This document shows positions 1-11,567 of a stretch of DNA of 64,000 nt, piece by piece. Below the pieces are notes generated by a model. It did not search any database, was not told the origin of the DNA, and saw only the letters and a list, made by a program, of their open reading frames with translations. The DNA is from Axinella damicornis (Eukaryota > Porifera > Demospongiae > Axinellida > Axinellidae), in the NCBI GenBank assembly GCA_963931865.1, contig OZ007514.1, positions 1 through 64,000 on the forward strand. Reading direction: 5' to 3'. Position numbers and translations under genes: made by a program. The first letter of the stretch is position 1. Each line of letters opens with the position of its first letter.

Positions 1-2030
1 CTAACCCTAACCCTAACCCTAACCCTAACCCTAACCCTAACCCTAACCCTAACCCTAACCCTAACCCTAACCCTAACCCTAACCCTAACCCTAACCCTAA
101 CCCTAACCCTAACCCTAACCCTAACCCTAACCCTAACCCTAACCCTAACCCTAACCCTAACCCTAACCCTAACCCTAACCCTAACCCTAACCCTAACCCT
201 AACCCTAACCCTAACCCTAACCCTAACCCTAACCCTAACCCTAACCCTAACCCTAACCCTAACCCTAACCCTAACCCTAACCCTAACCCTAACCCTAACC
301 CTAACCCTAACCCTAACCCTAACCCTAACCCTAACCCTAACCCTAACCCTAACCCTAACCCTAACCCTAACCCTAACCCTAACCCTAACCCTAACCCTAA
401 CCCTAACCCTAACCCTAACCCTAACCCTAACCCTAACCCTAACCCTAACCCTAACCCTAACCCTAACCCTAACCCTAACCCTAACCCTAACCCTAACCCT
501 AACCCTAACCCTAACCCTAACCCTAACCCTAACCCTAACCCTAACCCTAACCCTAACCCTAACCCTAACCCTAACCCTAACCCTAACCCTAACCCTAACC
601 CTAACCCTAACCCTAACCCTAACCCTAACCCTAACCCTAACCCTAACCCTAACCCTAACCCTAACCCTAACCCTAACCCTAACCCTAACCCTAACCCTAA
701 CCCTAACCCTAACCCTAACCCTAACCCTAACCCTAACCCTAACCCTAACCCTAACCCTAACCCTAACCCTAACCCTAACCCTAACCCTAACCCTAACCCT
801 AACCCTAACCCTAACCCTAACCCTAACCCTAACCCTAACCCTAACCCTAACCCTAACCCTAACCCTAACCCTAACCCTAACCCTAACCCTAACCCTAACC
901 CTAACCCTAACCCTAACCCTAACCCTAACCCTAACCCTAACCCTAACCCTAACCCTAACCCTAACCCTAACCCTAACCCTAACCCTAACCCTAACCCTAA
1001 CCCTAACCCTAACCCTAACCCTAACCCTAACCCTAACCCTAACCCTAACCCTAACCCTAACCCTAACCCTAACCCTAACCCTAACCCTAACCCTAACCCT
1101 AACCCTAACCCTAACCCTAACCCTAACCCTAACCCTAACCCTAACCCTAACCCTAACCCTAACCCTAACCCTAACCCTAACCCTAACCCTAACCCTAACC
1201 CTAACCCTAACCCTAACCCTAACCCTAACCCTAACCCTAACCCTAACCCTAACCCTAACCCTAACCCTAACCCTAACCCTAACCCTAACCCTAACCCTAA
1301 CCCTAACCCTAACCCTAACCCTAACCCTAACCCTAACCCTAACCCTAACCCTAACCCTAACCCTAACCCTAACCCTAACCCTAACCCTAACCCTAACCCT
1401 AACCCTAACCCTAACCCTAACCCTAACCCTAACCCTAACCCTAACCCTAACCCTAACCCTAACCCTAACCCTAACCCTAACCCTAACCCTAACCCTAACC
1501 CTAACCCTAACCCTAACCCTAACCCTAACCCTAACCCTAACCCTAACCCTAACCCTAACCCTAACCCTAACCCTAACCCTAACCCTAACCCTAACCCTAA
1601 CCCTAACCCTAACCCTAACCCTAACCCTAACCCTAACCCTAACCCTAACCCTAACCCTAACCCTAACCCTAACCCTAACCCTAACCCTAACCCTAACCCT
1701 AACCCTAACCCTAACCCTAACCCTAACCCTAACCCTAACCCTAACCCTAACCCTAACCCTAACCCTAACCCTAACCCTAACCCTAACCCTAACCCTAACC
1801 CTAACCCTAACCCTAACCCTAACCCTAACCCTAACCCTAACCCTAACCCTAACCCTAACCCTAACCCTAACCCTAACCCTAACCCTAACCCTAACCCTAA
1901 CCCTAACCCTAACCCTAACCCTAACCCTAACCCTAACCCTAACCCTAACCCTAACCCTAACCCTAACCCTAACCCTAACCCTAACCCTAACCCTAACCCT
2001 AACCCTAACCCTAACCCTAACCCTAACCCT
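1..2030. repeat. Telomere, (CCCTAA)n array
   Basis: About 338 uninterrupted copies of CCCTAA run from the first base of the window to 2030 without a variant unit that I can see. The C-rich strand reads 5' to 3' inward, the orientation expected at the left end of a chromosome, so position 1 is at or near the physical or assembled chromosome end. The complementary TTAGGG repeat is the ancestral animal type. The perfect uniformity could in part reflect consensus polishing. Confidence 0.98.
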
Positions 2031-4578
2031 AGCAACCATCAAAACAACTTAAAGCTAACCCTAGCAACCATCAAAACAACTTAAAGCTAACCCTAGCAAC
2101 CATCAAAACAACTTAAAGCTAACCCTAGCAACCATCAAAACAACTTAAAGCTAACCCTAGCAACCATCAAAACAACTTAAAGCTAACCCTAGCAACCATC
2201 AAAACAACTTAAAGCTAACCCTAGCAACCATCAAAACAACTTAAAGCTAACCCTAGCAACCATCAAAACAACTTAAAGCTAACCCTAGCAACCATCAAAA
2301 CAACTTAAAGCTAACCCTAGCAACCATCAAAACAACTTAAAGCTAACCCTAGCAACCATCAAAACAACTTAAAGCTAACCCTAGCAACCATCAAAACAAC
2401 TTAAAGCTAACCCTAGCAACCATCAAAACAACTTAAAGCTAACCCTAGCAACCATCAAAACAACTTAAAGCTAACCCTAGCAACCATCAAAACAACTTAA
2501 AGCTAACCCTAGCAACCATCAAAACAACTTAAAGCTAACCCTAGCAACCATCAAAACAACTTAAAGCTAACCCTAGCAACCATCAAAACAACTTAAAGCT
2601 AACCCTAGCAACCATCAAAACAACTTAAAGCTAACCCTAGCAACCATCAAAACAACTTAAAGCTAACCCTAGCAACCATCAAAACAACTTAAAGCTAACC
2701 CTAGCAACCATCAAAACAACTTAAAGCTAACCCTAGCAACCATCAAAACAACTTAAAGCTAACCCTAGCAACCATCAAAACAACTTAAAGCTAACCCTAG
2801 CAACCATCAAAACAACTTAAAGCTAACCCTAGCAACCATCAAAACAACTTAAAGCTAACCCTAGCAACCATCAAAACAACTTAAAGCTAACCCTAGCAAC
2901 CATCAAAACAACTTAAAGCTAACCCTAGCAACCATCAAAACAACTTAAAGCTAACCCTAGCAACCATCAAAACAACTTAAAGCTAACCCTAGCAACCATC
3001 AAAACAACTTAAAGCTAACCCTAGCAACCATCAAAACAACTTAAAGCTAACCCTAGCAACCATCAAAACAACTTAAAGCTAACCCTAGCAACCATCAAAA
3101 CAACTTAAAGCTAACCCTAGCAACCATCAAAACAACTTAAAGCTAACCCTAGCAACCATCAAAACAACTTAAAGCTAACCCTAGCAACCATCAAAACAAC
3201 TTAAAGCTAACCCTAGCAACCATCAAAACAACTTAAAGCTAACCCTAGCAACCATCAAAACAACTTAAAGCTAACCCTAGCAACCATCAAAACAACTTAA
3301 AGCTAACCCTAGCAACCATCAAAACAACTTAAAGCTAACCCTAGCAACCATCAAAACAACTTAAAGCTAACCCTAGCAACCATCAAAACAACTTAAAGCT
3401 AACCCTAGCAACCATCAAAACAACTTAAAGCTAACCCTAGCAACCATCAAAACAACTTAAAGCTAACCCTAGCAACCATCAAAACAACTTAAAGCTAACC
3501 CTAGCAACCATCAAAACAACTTAAAGCTAACCCTAGCAACCATCAAAACAACTTAAAGCTAACCCTAGCAACCATCAAAACAACTTAAAGCTAACCCTAG
3601 CAACCATCAAAACAACTTAAAGCTAACCCTAGCAACCATCAAAACAACTTAAAGCTAACCCTAGCAACCATCAAAACAACTTAAAGCTAACCCTAGCAAC
3701 CATCAAAACAACTTAAAGCTAACCCTAGCAACCATCAAAACAACTTAAAGCTAACCCTAGCAACCATCAAAACAACTTAAAGCTAACCCTAGCAACCATC
3801 AAAACAACTTAAAGCTAACCCTAGCAACCATCAAAACAACTTAAAGCTAACCCTAGCAACCATCAAAACAACTTAAAGCTAACCCTAGCAACCATCAAAA
3901 CAACTTAAAGCTAACCCTAGCAACCATCAAAACAACTTAAAGCTAACCCTAGCAACCATCAAAACAACTTAAAGCTAACCCTAGCAACCATCAAAACAAC
4001 TTAAAGCTAACCCTAGCAACCATCAAAACAACTTAAAGCTAACCCTAGCAACCATCAAAACAACTTAAAGCTAACCCTAGCAACCATCAAAACAACTTAA
4101 AGCTAACCCTAGCAACCATCAAAACAACTTAAAGCTAACCCTAGCAACCATCAAAACAACTTAAAGCTAACCCTAGCAACCATCAAAACAACTTAAAGCT
4201 AACCCTAGCAACCATCAAAACAACTTAAAGCTAACCCTAGCAACCATCAAAACAACTTAAAGCTAACCCTAGCAACCATCAAAACAACTTAAAGCTAACC
4301 CTAGCAACCATCAAAACAACTTAAAGCTAACCCTAGCAACCATCAAAACAACTTAAAGCTAACCCTAGCAACCATCAAAACAACTTAAAGCTAACCCTAG
4401 CAACCATCAAAACAACTTAAAGCTAACCCTAGCAACCATCAAAACAACTTAAAGCTAACCCTAGCAACCATCAAAACAACTTAAAGCTAACCCTAGCAAC
4501 CATCAAAACAACTTAAAGCTAACCCTAGCAACCATCAAAACAACTTAAAGCTAACCCTAGCAACCATCAAAACAACTT
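2031..4578. repeat. Subtelomeric 32-bp satellite with telomere-like core
   Basis: A 32-bp unit beginning AGCAACCATC and ending GCTAACCCT is repeated about 80 times with no visible divergence, starting directly at the last telomere repeat. Each unit contains GCTAACCCTAGC, so one and a half telomere repeats are embedded in every period. The final copy near 4579-4608 is degenerate. No spacer variation is present, so this is a satellite and not a CRISPR array. Confidence 0.97.
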
Positions 4579-5372
4579 TACGTCTAACACTAGCTACCAT
4601 TATTGACTATGAAAAAAATTCTCATCCCTGGCCTTGAACTTGCAACCTACAGTTTGCTAGTTCCACTCCTAGTCAACTACACCACATACCCACCACCCAC
4701 CCTAAGCAACATTAACTTGCTATTTGAACCTCACAAGCTAGGTAGCAGATGTCAGCAAAAACCCTTTCCTGTGATGTTTGATACTGTTTCCTGCTTGCAG
4801 AAAGGGTTCTCTTGCATGTATACCATGTGTGACAGTTCGGTGTAGAAATCGAAGATTATTCCGCATTGGCCTAAAATGAGTTAGTGATGCTAATGGAAGC
4901 CTTGGGGCTTCCCCAACACTTTCCGGAAGTCTTAGCGCTAATCATTGCTTGAACGAGTAGTTACGCCCACGAAAGTGCACTGACCTCAGGCCGTTTACAC
5001 ATTATACGCTCGTGTTACCGTCAACGCGATAAAAATGGCAAGATTCAACACTCAGTATCTGCAGTTGTGCAATAGCTACAAACGCGGGTCAATCGCCAAC
5101 AGTGAGAGAGATCCTTCGTCTAAAGCAACAGCGCCTATGAAGCAAAACAGGTAAACAGCACCTACACACTGAGTGCTAGATCGCTACTATACAGATCGAC
5201 GGTCCGTGAACGATGTACCGTTCATGTAATAATGCTTACTGTGCTGTCTCTGTTATGTTGGTATCCTTCAGACTTGGCAAATCCTAAGACAAGGGATCCA
5301 TCTTGCTGCTGCTTTTTGTCCCATGTTTCTAGCTGTTGTAGAATAGGCGCCAGAAAGCGTTGAAAATAATAC
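4579..5372. other. Transition sequence, no recognised gene
   Basis: Unique-looking DNA between two satellites. It starts with a decayed satellite copy. At about 4605-4690 the minus strand resembles a tRNA-derived element: an A-box-like TGGTGTAGTTGAC, a B-box-like AAGTTCAAGGCC and a T-run. The 80-residue open frame at 4603-4845 overlaps this and has no family resemblance. Nothing else is recognisable. Confidence 0.5.
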
Positions 5373-8220
5373 ATGGCTATCATTGCATCCCGGGATGGAG
5401 ATCGATGCATCCCGGGGTGGCGATCGATGCATCCCGGGATGGCGATCGATGCACCCGGGATGGCATGCGATCAATGCATCCCGGGATGGCGATCACAGCA
5501 TCCTGGGTGACAATCGTTGCATGCGGGGATAGCATTTCAGGATGGCAATCGAAGCATCCAGGGATCACGATCGATGCACCCTGGGATGGCGATCGCACTA
5601 CCCCTGGAAGGCGATTGTTTCATCGTGGGATGGCGATCGATGCATCCCGGGATGGCATCCTAGGATGGCCATCAATACACTTCAGAATGGCGTTGCAGCA
5701 TCCCTGGATGCCAATTGATGCATCCCAATGGATGCATCTCGGGATGGTGGTCATACATTCCGGGCTAGCTATGATTGTATCCCGGCATGGATATCGATGC
5801 ATCCCATATGGCGATGGATGCATCCCGGGATGGATCCCGGGAAGGCGTTCGCAGCATCCCTGGTAAGCGATCAATGCATCCTGGGATGGCGATCGATGAT
5901 TCCCGGGATTGAGATCGATACACCCCGGGATAGCGTCGCAGCATCCTTGAATGGCGATCGCTGCATCCCGGGATGGCGACCGATGCATCCCGGGATGGCG
6001 ATCGATGCATCCCAGGAAGGCATCCCGGGGTGGCGATTGATGTACACGGTATGCCGATCAGAGCATCCCTGGATGGCGAGTAATGCATTCCGTGATGGCG
6101 ATCAATGCATCCCGGGAAGGCAATCGCAGCATCCCGGGATGGCATCCTGAGATAACGATCGCAGCATCCCAGGATGGCATCCTGGGTTGGCGATCGATGC
6201 ACCCGGAGATAGCGATCACAGCATCCCTGGATGGCGATCAAGGATGGCATCCCGGAATGGCGATCGATGCATCTCGGGATGGCGATCGATGCACCCGGGA
6301 TGACGATTGCAGCATCCCTGGATGGCGATCATCTCCTCCCAGGATGGCAATCGATGCATCCCGGGATGGCAATCGATGCATCCCGGGATGGTGATCGATG
6401 CATCCGGGGGTGGCGATCTATATACAACACGGGATGGCGTCGCAGCCTACCAGGATGGCGATCGATGCATCCCAGGATGGCAATCGATGCATCCCGGGAT
6501 GATGATCATGCATCCCAGGATGGCTATCATTGCATCCGGGGATGGAGATCTTGAGATGACGATCGATGCATCCCGGGATGGCGATTGCAGTATCCCTGGA
6601 TGGCGATCGATGCATCCCGGGATGGCTATATATCATTGCAACCCGCGATGCATCCCGGCATGGAGATCGATGCATCTCCGGATGACGATCGATGCATCCC
6701 GGGATGGGGATCGATGCGTCCCGGGATGGCGAGCGCAGCATCCCGGGATGGCAGTCAATGCATCCCGGTTGACGATCGATGCAACCGGGATGGCGATCAC
6801 AGCATCCTTGGTTGGCGATCAAGGATGGCGATCGATACATCCCGGGATAGCGATCGGTGCATCCCGGGATGGCAATCGACGCACCCGGGAAGACGATCGC
6901 AGCATCCCTGGATGGCGATTATTTCATCCCGGGATGCCATCCCGGGATAGAGCTCGATGCATCACGGGATGGTGATCGATGCATCCTTGGATGGCGATCC
7001 ATGCATCCGTTGGTGGCGATTGATACACCACGGGATGGCGTCGCAGCATCCTTGGATGGCGATCGATGCATCCAGGGATGGTGATCATTAATCCCGGGTG
7101 TCTATCATTGCATCCTTGGATGGAGATCGATGCATCTCGGGATGGCATCCAGGGATGGCGATCGATGCACCCGGGGATGGCGATCGCAGCATCCCTGGAT
7201 GGCGATCGATGCACCCGGGGTTGGCGATCGCAGCATCCCTGGATGGCGATCGTTTCGTCCTAGGATCGCAATCGATGCATCCCGGGATGGCTATCATTGC
7301 AACCAGGGATGGAGATCGATGCATCCCTGGATGGTGGTCATCAATCCCGGGTGGCTATCATTGCATCCCGGGATGGAGATCGATGCATCTTGGGATGGCA
7401 TCCCGGGTTGGCGATCGATGCACCCGGGATGGCGATCAAAGCATCCCAGTTGGCGATCAAGGATGGCGATCGATGCATCCCGGGTGCCTATACATCAGTG
7501 CAACCCGGGATGGAGATCGATGCATCCCCGGATGGTGGTCATCAATCCCGGGTGACTATCATTGCATCCCGGGATGGAGATCGATGCATCTCGGGATGGC
7601 ATCCCAGGTTTTTGATCGATGCACCCGGGATGGTGATCAAAGCATCCCGGTTGGCGATCAAGGATGGCGATCGATGCATCCCGGGATGGCTATATATCAT
7701 TGCAACCCGGGATGGAGATCGATGCAACCCGGGATGGAGATCGATTCATCTCAGATGACGATCGATGCATCCCGAGATGGCGATCGATGCATCCCGGGAT
7801 GATGATCGCAGCATCCCGGGATGGTGATCGCAGCATCCCGGGATGGCAATCGATGCATCCCGGGTTGACGATCGATGCAACCGGGATGGCGATCACAGCA
7901 TCCTTGGTTGGCGATCAAGGATGGCGATCGATACATCCCGCGATAGCAATCGGTGCATCCTGGGATGGCAATCGACGCACCCGGGAAGACGATCGCAGCA
8001 TCCCTGGATGTCGAAGCATCCCGTTATATATGGCATCTCGGGATGGCATCCCGGGATGGCAATTGCTGCATCCCGGGATGGCGATCTATATACATCCCGG
8101 GATGGCGATCGAAGCATCCTGGTTTGGCATTACTGGATGCCGGATGGCGATCCATGCATCTCGGTATAGCGATCGATGCTAATCCCCCGATATCGATCGC
8201 CAACCAGGGATGGCATGCAT
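5373..8220. repeat. 22-bp palindrome-rich subtelomeric minisatellite
   Basis: Roughly 130 diverged copies of a 22-bp unit close to ATCGATGCATCCCGGGATGG plus CG. The unit is built from nested palindromes (ATCGAT, ATGCAT, and ATCCCGGGAT). Variants such as ATCGCAGCATCCCTGG are interleaved, and whole blocks recur (for example 7330-7500 and 7540-7680), showing higher-order duplication. Because 22-bp periods shift frame and are near-palindromic, both strands carry many spurious open frames encoding similar repetitive peptides; none is treated as a gene. Confidence 0.95.
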
Positions 8221-8400
8221 GCATGGACTTCAGTCCTCCAACAAGCTGCAGACCTCCATGGACTGCAGTCCTCCATATGTGGACTGCAGTCCTCCATGGA
8301 ATGCAGTCCTCCATGGATTACAGTCTTCCATTGAGGACTGCAGTCCTCCCGGCATGGACTGCTGCAGTCTTCCCGCGGCAGTCTTCATCGAAGTCCGTGA
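8221..8400. repeat. Short palindromic repeat block (GGACTGCAGTCC)
   Basis: About nine copies of a 17-18-bp unit built on the 12-bp palindrome GGACTGCAGTCC followed by TCCAT. It directly abuts the 22-bp minisatellite. It is a separate repeat family with the same taste for self-complementary units. Confidence 0.85.
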
Positions 8401-8590
8401 GGAAACGTGATCAATTGGCCGCATGCACGTGACTGAACCTAGCATCAAAGTAGGATTCAGAGCACTGATTCAGAGTGTTTTTGTCTCGGCACCGAAGAGC
8501 CGAGACACAGTGCTGGATGCGTAGGTACGCGTGGTACGTCGCTTTTCGCAATGCGCCCGCGCTAGTGCTGCTCCAGCTCTACACTCTTAA

Positions 8591-9193
8591 CCCTTTAACC
8601 ACCGAATTCTTCCCACCAAGACAACACATTTTCATGCATTCAGCGCACACCACTTTCGTAGGTACTCCTCTCCCACAGCATTCGCTCCTCAGCGGCCAAA
8701 CTTGGTGGGGCCCGCACACATGGAGAGACCCCTCTGGCAATACCGTTAATGATATTCATGACCCCCCACAAGGCCAGCAATCGGAGGTCAAAGGTGGATG
8801 TCAGCCGGATTTTCGCCCAGCATTTCCCTAAACTTGGGCCAGATCTGACTGATGGCACACCTTACACCACCAATTTGCAGGTTTTCTTGAGGCCCTGGGT
8901 GGGGTCTATGAATATCATTAGAATCAAAAATTTTCGGGTCAATGAATCTCATTAAAATCAAAAAACGCCCACGACAGGCCGAAGGGGGGGCTGCCGCCCC
9001 CCCTTCGAAACCCCTCCCGCTTGTACGTTTAGTGGGGGAGGCGTGCCGAAATGTGACCAAATTTTTGAGTTCGTGCCTTAAAGTCGTCCCTAGGCCCTCT
9101 GAAGACTTTTTGGTCTCTTTTTGGACTGGCGAGAAGCCCTACAAGTGCATAGGGTCTAAATGACGCCTATAGACGTCAATGGGGCTTAAAGGG
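8591..9193 (+). mobile_element. TTAA-flanked MITE copy 1 (piggyBac-like)
   Basis: A 603-bp element beginning CCCTTTAACC and ending GGGGCTTAAAGGG, flanked on both sides by TTAA (8587-8590 and 9194-9197). Terminal CCC/GGG next to a TTAA target is the hallmark of piggyBac superfamily insertions. It has no transposase, so it is non-autonomous. A nearly identical copy lies in the opposite orientation at 9697-10296, and a third, decayed copy lies at 23567-24080. Confidence 0.88.
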
Positions 9194-9197
9194 TTAA

Positions 9198-9692
9198 TAG
9201 GGTGTCAAACGTATTTATAGCCTGCAAGTAGATCGTCAAAAGTGATTATGGGTTTGCATGGCTGCTCATGAATCCTCTTACCAAGACTGCTGCTAGCTAC
9301 TTCAGGACAATGAATACTCACTCATCCATAGCTCTGCACTCAGCCATCCCAAGTGCATACTAACTCACTCAGCTCTAGCTAGCTAGCTAGATAGATAAGT
9401 GCTGAAAGAATTGGCCAAGGTGTTGTCTAGGTCCATTTATGAATTAAAACCGTCGGCCCACCTGGCTCTGACTAAACATCAAGCCCAGACATGACCATAC
9501 TGCTTTCACCCTTTGGGTGAACATTCCCACCTCACCCTGACCCATGCACCCATTGCTCACACAGAACCTCCAAGGATAATATTATACGCTCACTTTTGCA
9601 ACAGGTTTTGCAGTCATAAAGGGTTAAACAGCTGCCATGTCCTCTGCATGATTCTAGCTGATACCAAGTCGTGCCGAGACACATCAAGTCTT
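9198..9692. other. Spacer between the two inverted MITE copies
   Basis: About 495 bp of unique sequence with short (GCTA)n and (GATA)n-like tracts at 9376-9399. No gene or RNA could be recognised. Confidence 0.5.
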
Positions 9693-9696
9693 TTAA

Positions 9697-10296
9697 CCCT
9701 TTAAGCCCCATTGACGTCTATAGGCGTCATTTAGACCCTATGCACTTGTAGGGCTTCTCGCCAGTCCAAAAAGAGACCAAAAAGTCGTCAGAGGGCCTAG
9801 GGACGACTTTGAGGCACGAACTCAAAAATTTGGTAAGATTTCGGCGCGCCTCCCCCACTAAACGTACAAGCGGGGGGGTTTCGAAGGGGGGGCGGCAGCC
9901 CCCTTTCGGCCTGTCGAGGGCGTTTTTTGATTTTAATGAGATTCATTGACCCGAGAATTTTTGATTCTAATGATATTCATAGACCCCACCCAGGGCCTCA
10001 AGAAAACCTGCAAATTGGTGGTGTAAGGTGTGCCATCAGTCAGATCTGGCCCAAGTTTAGGGAAATGCTGGGCGAAAATCGGCTGACATCCACCTTTGAC
10101 CTCCGATTGCTGGCCTTGTGGGGGGTCATGAATATCATTAACGGTATTGCCAGAGGGGTCTCTCCATGTGTGCGGGCCCCACCAAGTTTGGCCGCTGAGG
10201 AGCGAATGCTGTGGGAGAGGAGTACCTACGAAAGTGGTGTGCGCTGAATGCATGAAAATGTGTTGTCTTGGTGGGAAGAATTCGGTGGTTAAAGGG
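9697..10296 (-). mobile_element. TTAA-flanked MITE copy 2 (piggyBac-like)
   Basis: A 600-bp reverse-complement copy of the element at 8591-9193, again flanked by TTAA (9693-9696 and 10297-10300). The two copies differ by scattered substitutions and short indels. Each has its own TTAA pair, which argues for two separate insertions and against one fold-back element. An open frame of about 106 codons is shared by the copies but shows no domain and is not annotated. Confidence 0.88.
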
Positions 10297-10300
10297 TTAA

Positions 10301-11567
10301 AGACTCACTTGTTCATATAGCCTCGTTCCCAGGCCCCGCCCAGCTTTTCGTCGCTTGCAGTTCTAGTACGCGGGTCTTTGTAACCGAAAACGGCGCGCGG
10401 GCCTGGGTTAGAGGCTATGGTTTTCAGGCGGAGCACAAAACACCACCTCTGTCAAGGTCCGTTCGCATACCACTGTAGATCGAGCTTGCGCAGGTGAACT
10501 ATTTCACCGCGGGTCACTTTCAAACTATTGTCTACAGACCGAGCTATGGTGGCAAAACGTGGCTCCGCTACGTATAGCCTCGTTCCCAGGCCCACAATTA
10601 GCTACGAGCACACTCAATGTTAATCCATTACTACGTATGATCGATGTAATCTTATTCTGCTCTCTCATGCTCACCTCATTGCGGATCATTGCACCAAATA
10701 CTTGTCCTGCATGCTTCAACTGAGCATGCTGAAGCTAATTATATAATAGGGTTGCCAAGTCATGCATAATATCATCTATGGGCCACAACTACTACCAATG
10801 GACTGCAGCAAGTGCGCACAGGGGTATGTACTCTGCAGAGCTCTAGTTATTATCTATGATTGAAGTGAGCCACTCGGACATATTTAGAGTCACTTTAGAG
10901 GTAAAGCAGGACTGAAAATACTCTATAATTGTACCAAAAAAAAATGTGGATTGATAACAACACAACAGTTACACACTCCTAATAGCAATTGCTGCTAGAT
11001 CTACTGGGACTGCTGCTCATCAGAGGTGCCATGGATAACACTGTAAGAGTCCCGGTTGCTTCCTGCACAGGGAAACACACAGGTCATACCAACCACTTCA
11101 ATAATATTACCGTATTAATTCGTACACCCTACACCCCCTTTTCCAGGGAAACAAACATTAGTACTCTTCTTAATCATTTGTACTCATAAAGATTATTTAT
11201 TCTACAGTACAATTAAAGAGGTTGTTTGAGCTTCGTCATGGCTAACGGCGATGGAGGCAGAAGAGGTGGAGTGGCCTTCGAGCATCAAAGCCATTCTCAC
11301 CAGCTTGTTGCCTTCTCACCAGCTTGTTGACACACTTTGACAGGGAGCTAGCTAGGGATGCTGTGTACACTGCACAGTCATTCAGCCAAATGCCGCCCTC
11401 GAATAGTCGCTGCACCAAAACAAACTACGAAACATAAACGCCGCAGCATCTATTCGCAGAAATACGGTACTCTATCAATTTGTTGTACAGCTAGAAATGA
11501 TGACTTACTAGATATTGTGGCAAGGACAAGCTTGACTGCTGTTACTTGAATTCATCAGCAACTTCCA
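10301..11567. other. Intergenic region with hairpin-family copies
   Basis: It lies beyond the 3' end of the AGTRAP-like gene. 10321-10418 is a member of the dispersed hairpin family, with TAGCCTCGTTCCCAGGC at the left and GGGCCTGGGTTAGAGGCTA at the right. A second half-copy begins at 10574. Short open frames at 10525-10719 and 11358-11549 have no support. A start-like segment at 11239 could be an exon of an unrecognised gene, but I could not join it to anything. Confidence 0.45.

Noticed and set aside
2031..4578. Regular 32-bp periodicity resembling a CRISPR array
   Set aside because: No variable spacers, eukaryotic telomere context; it is a satellite.
5222..8448. Many 60-230-codon frames on both strands with MHRSPSRD / DGDRCIPGW peptides
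   Set aside because: Products of the palindromic 22-bp minisatellite; no start context, no domains and similar peptides on both strands.
8475..10253. Protein-like frame shared between 8475-8831 and 9933-10253
   Set aside because: Shared because both are copies of the same MITE; no transposase or other domain and frame broken in the third copy.
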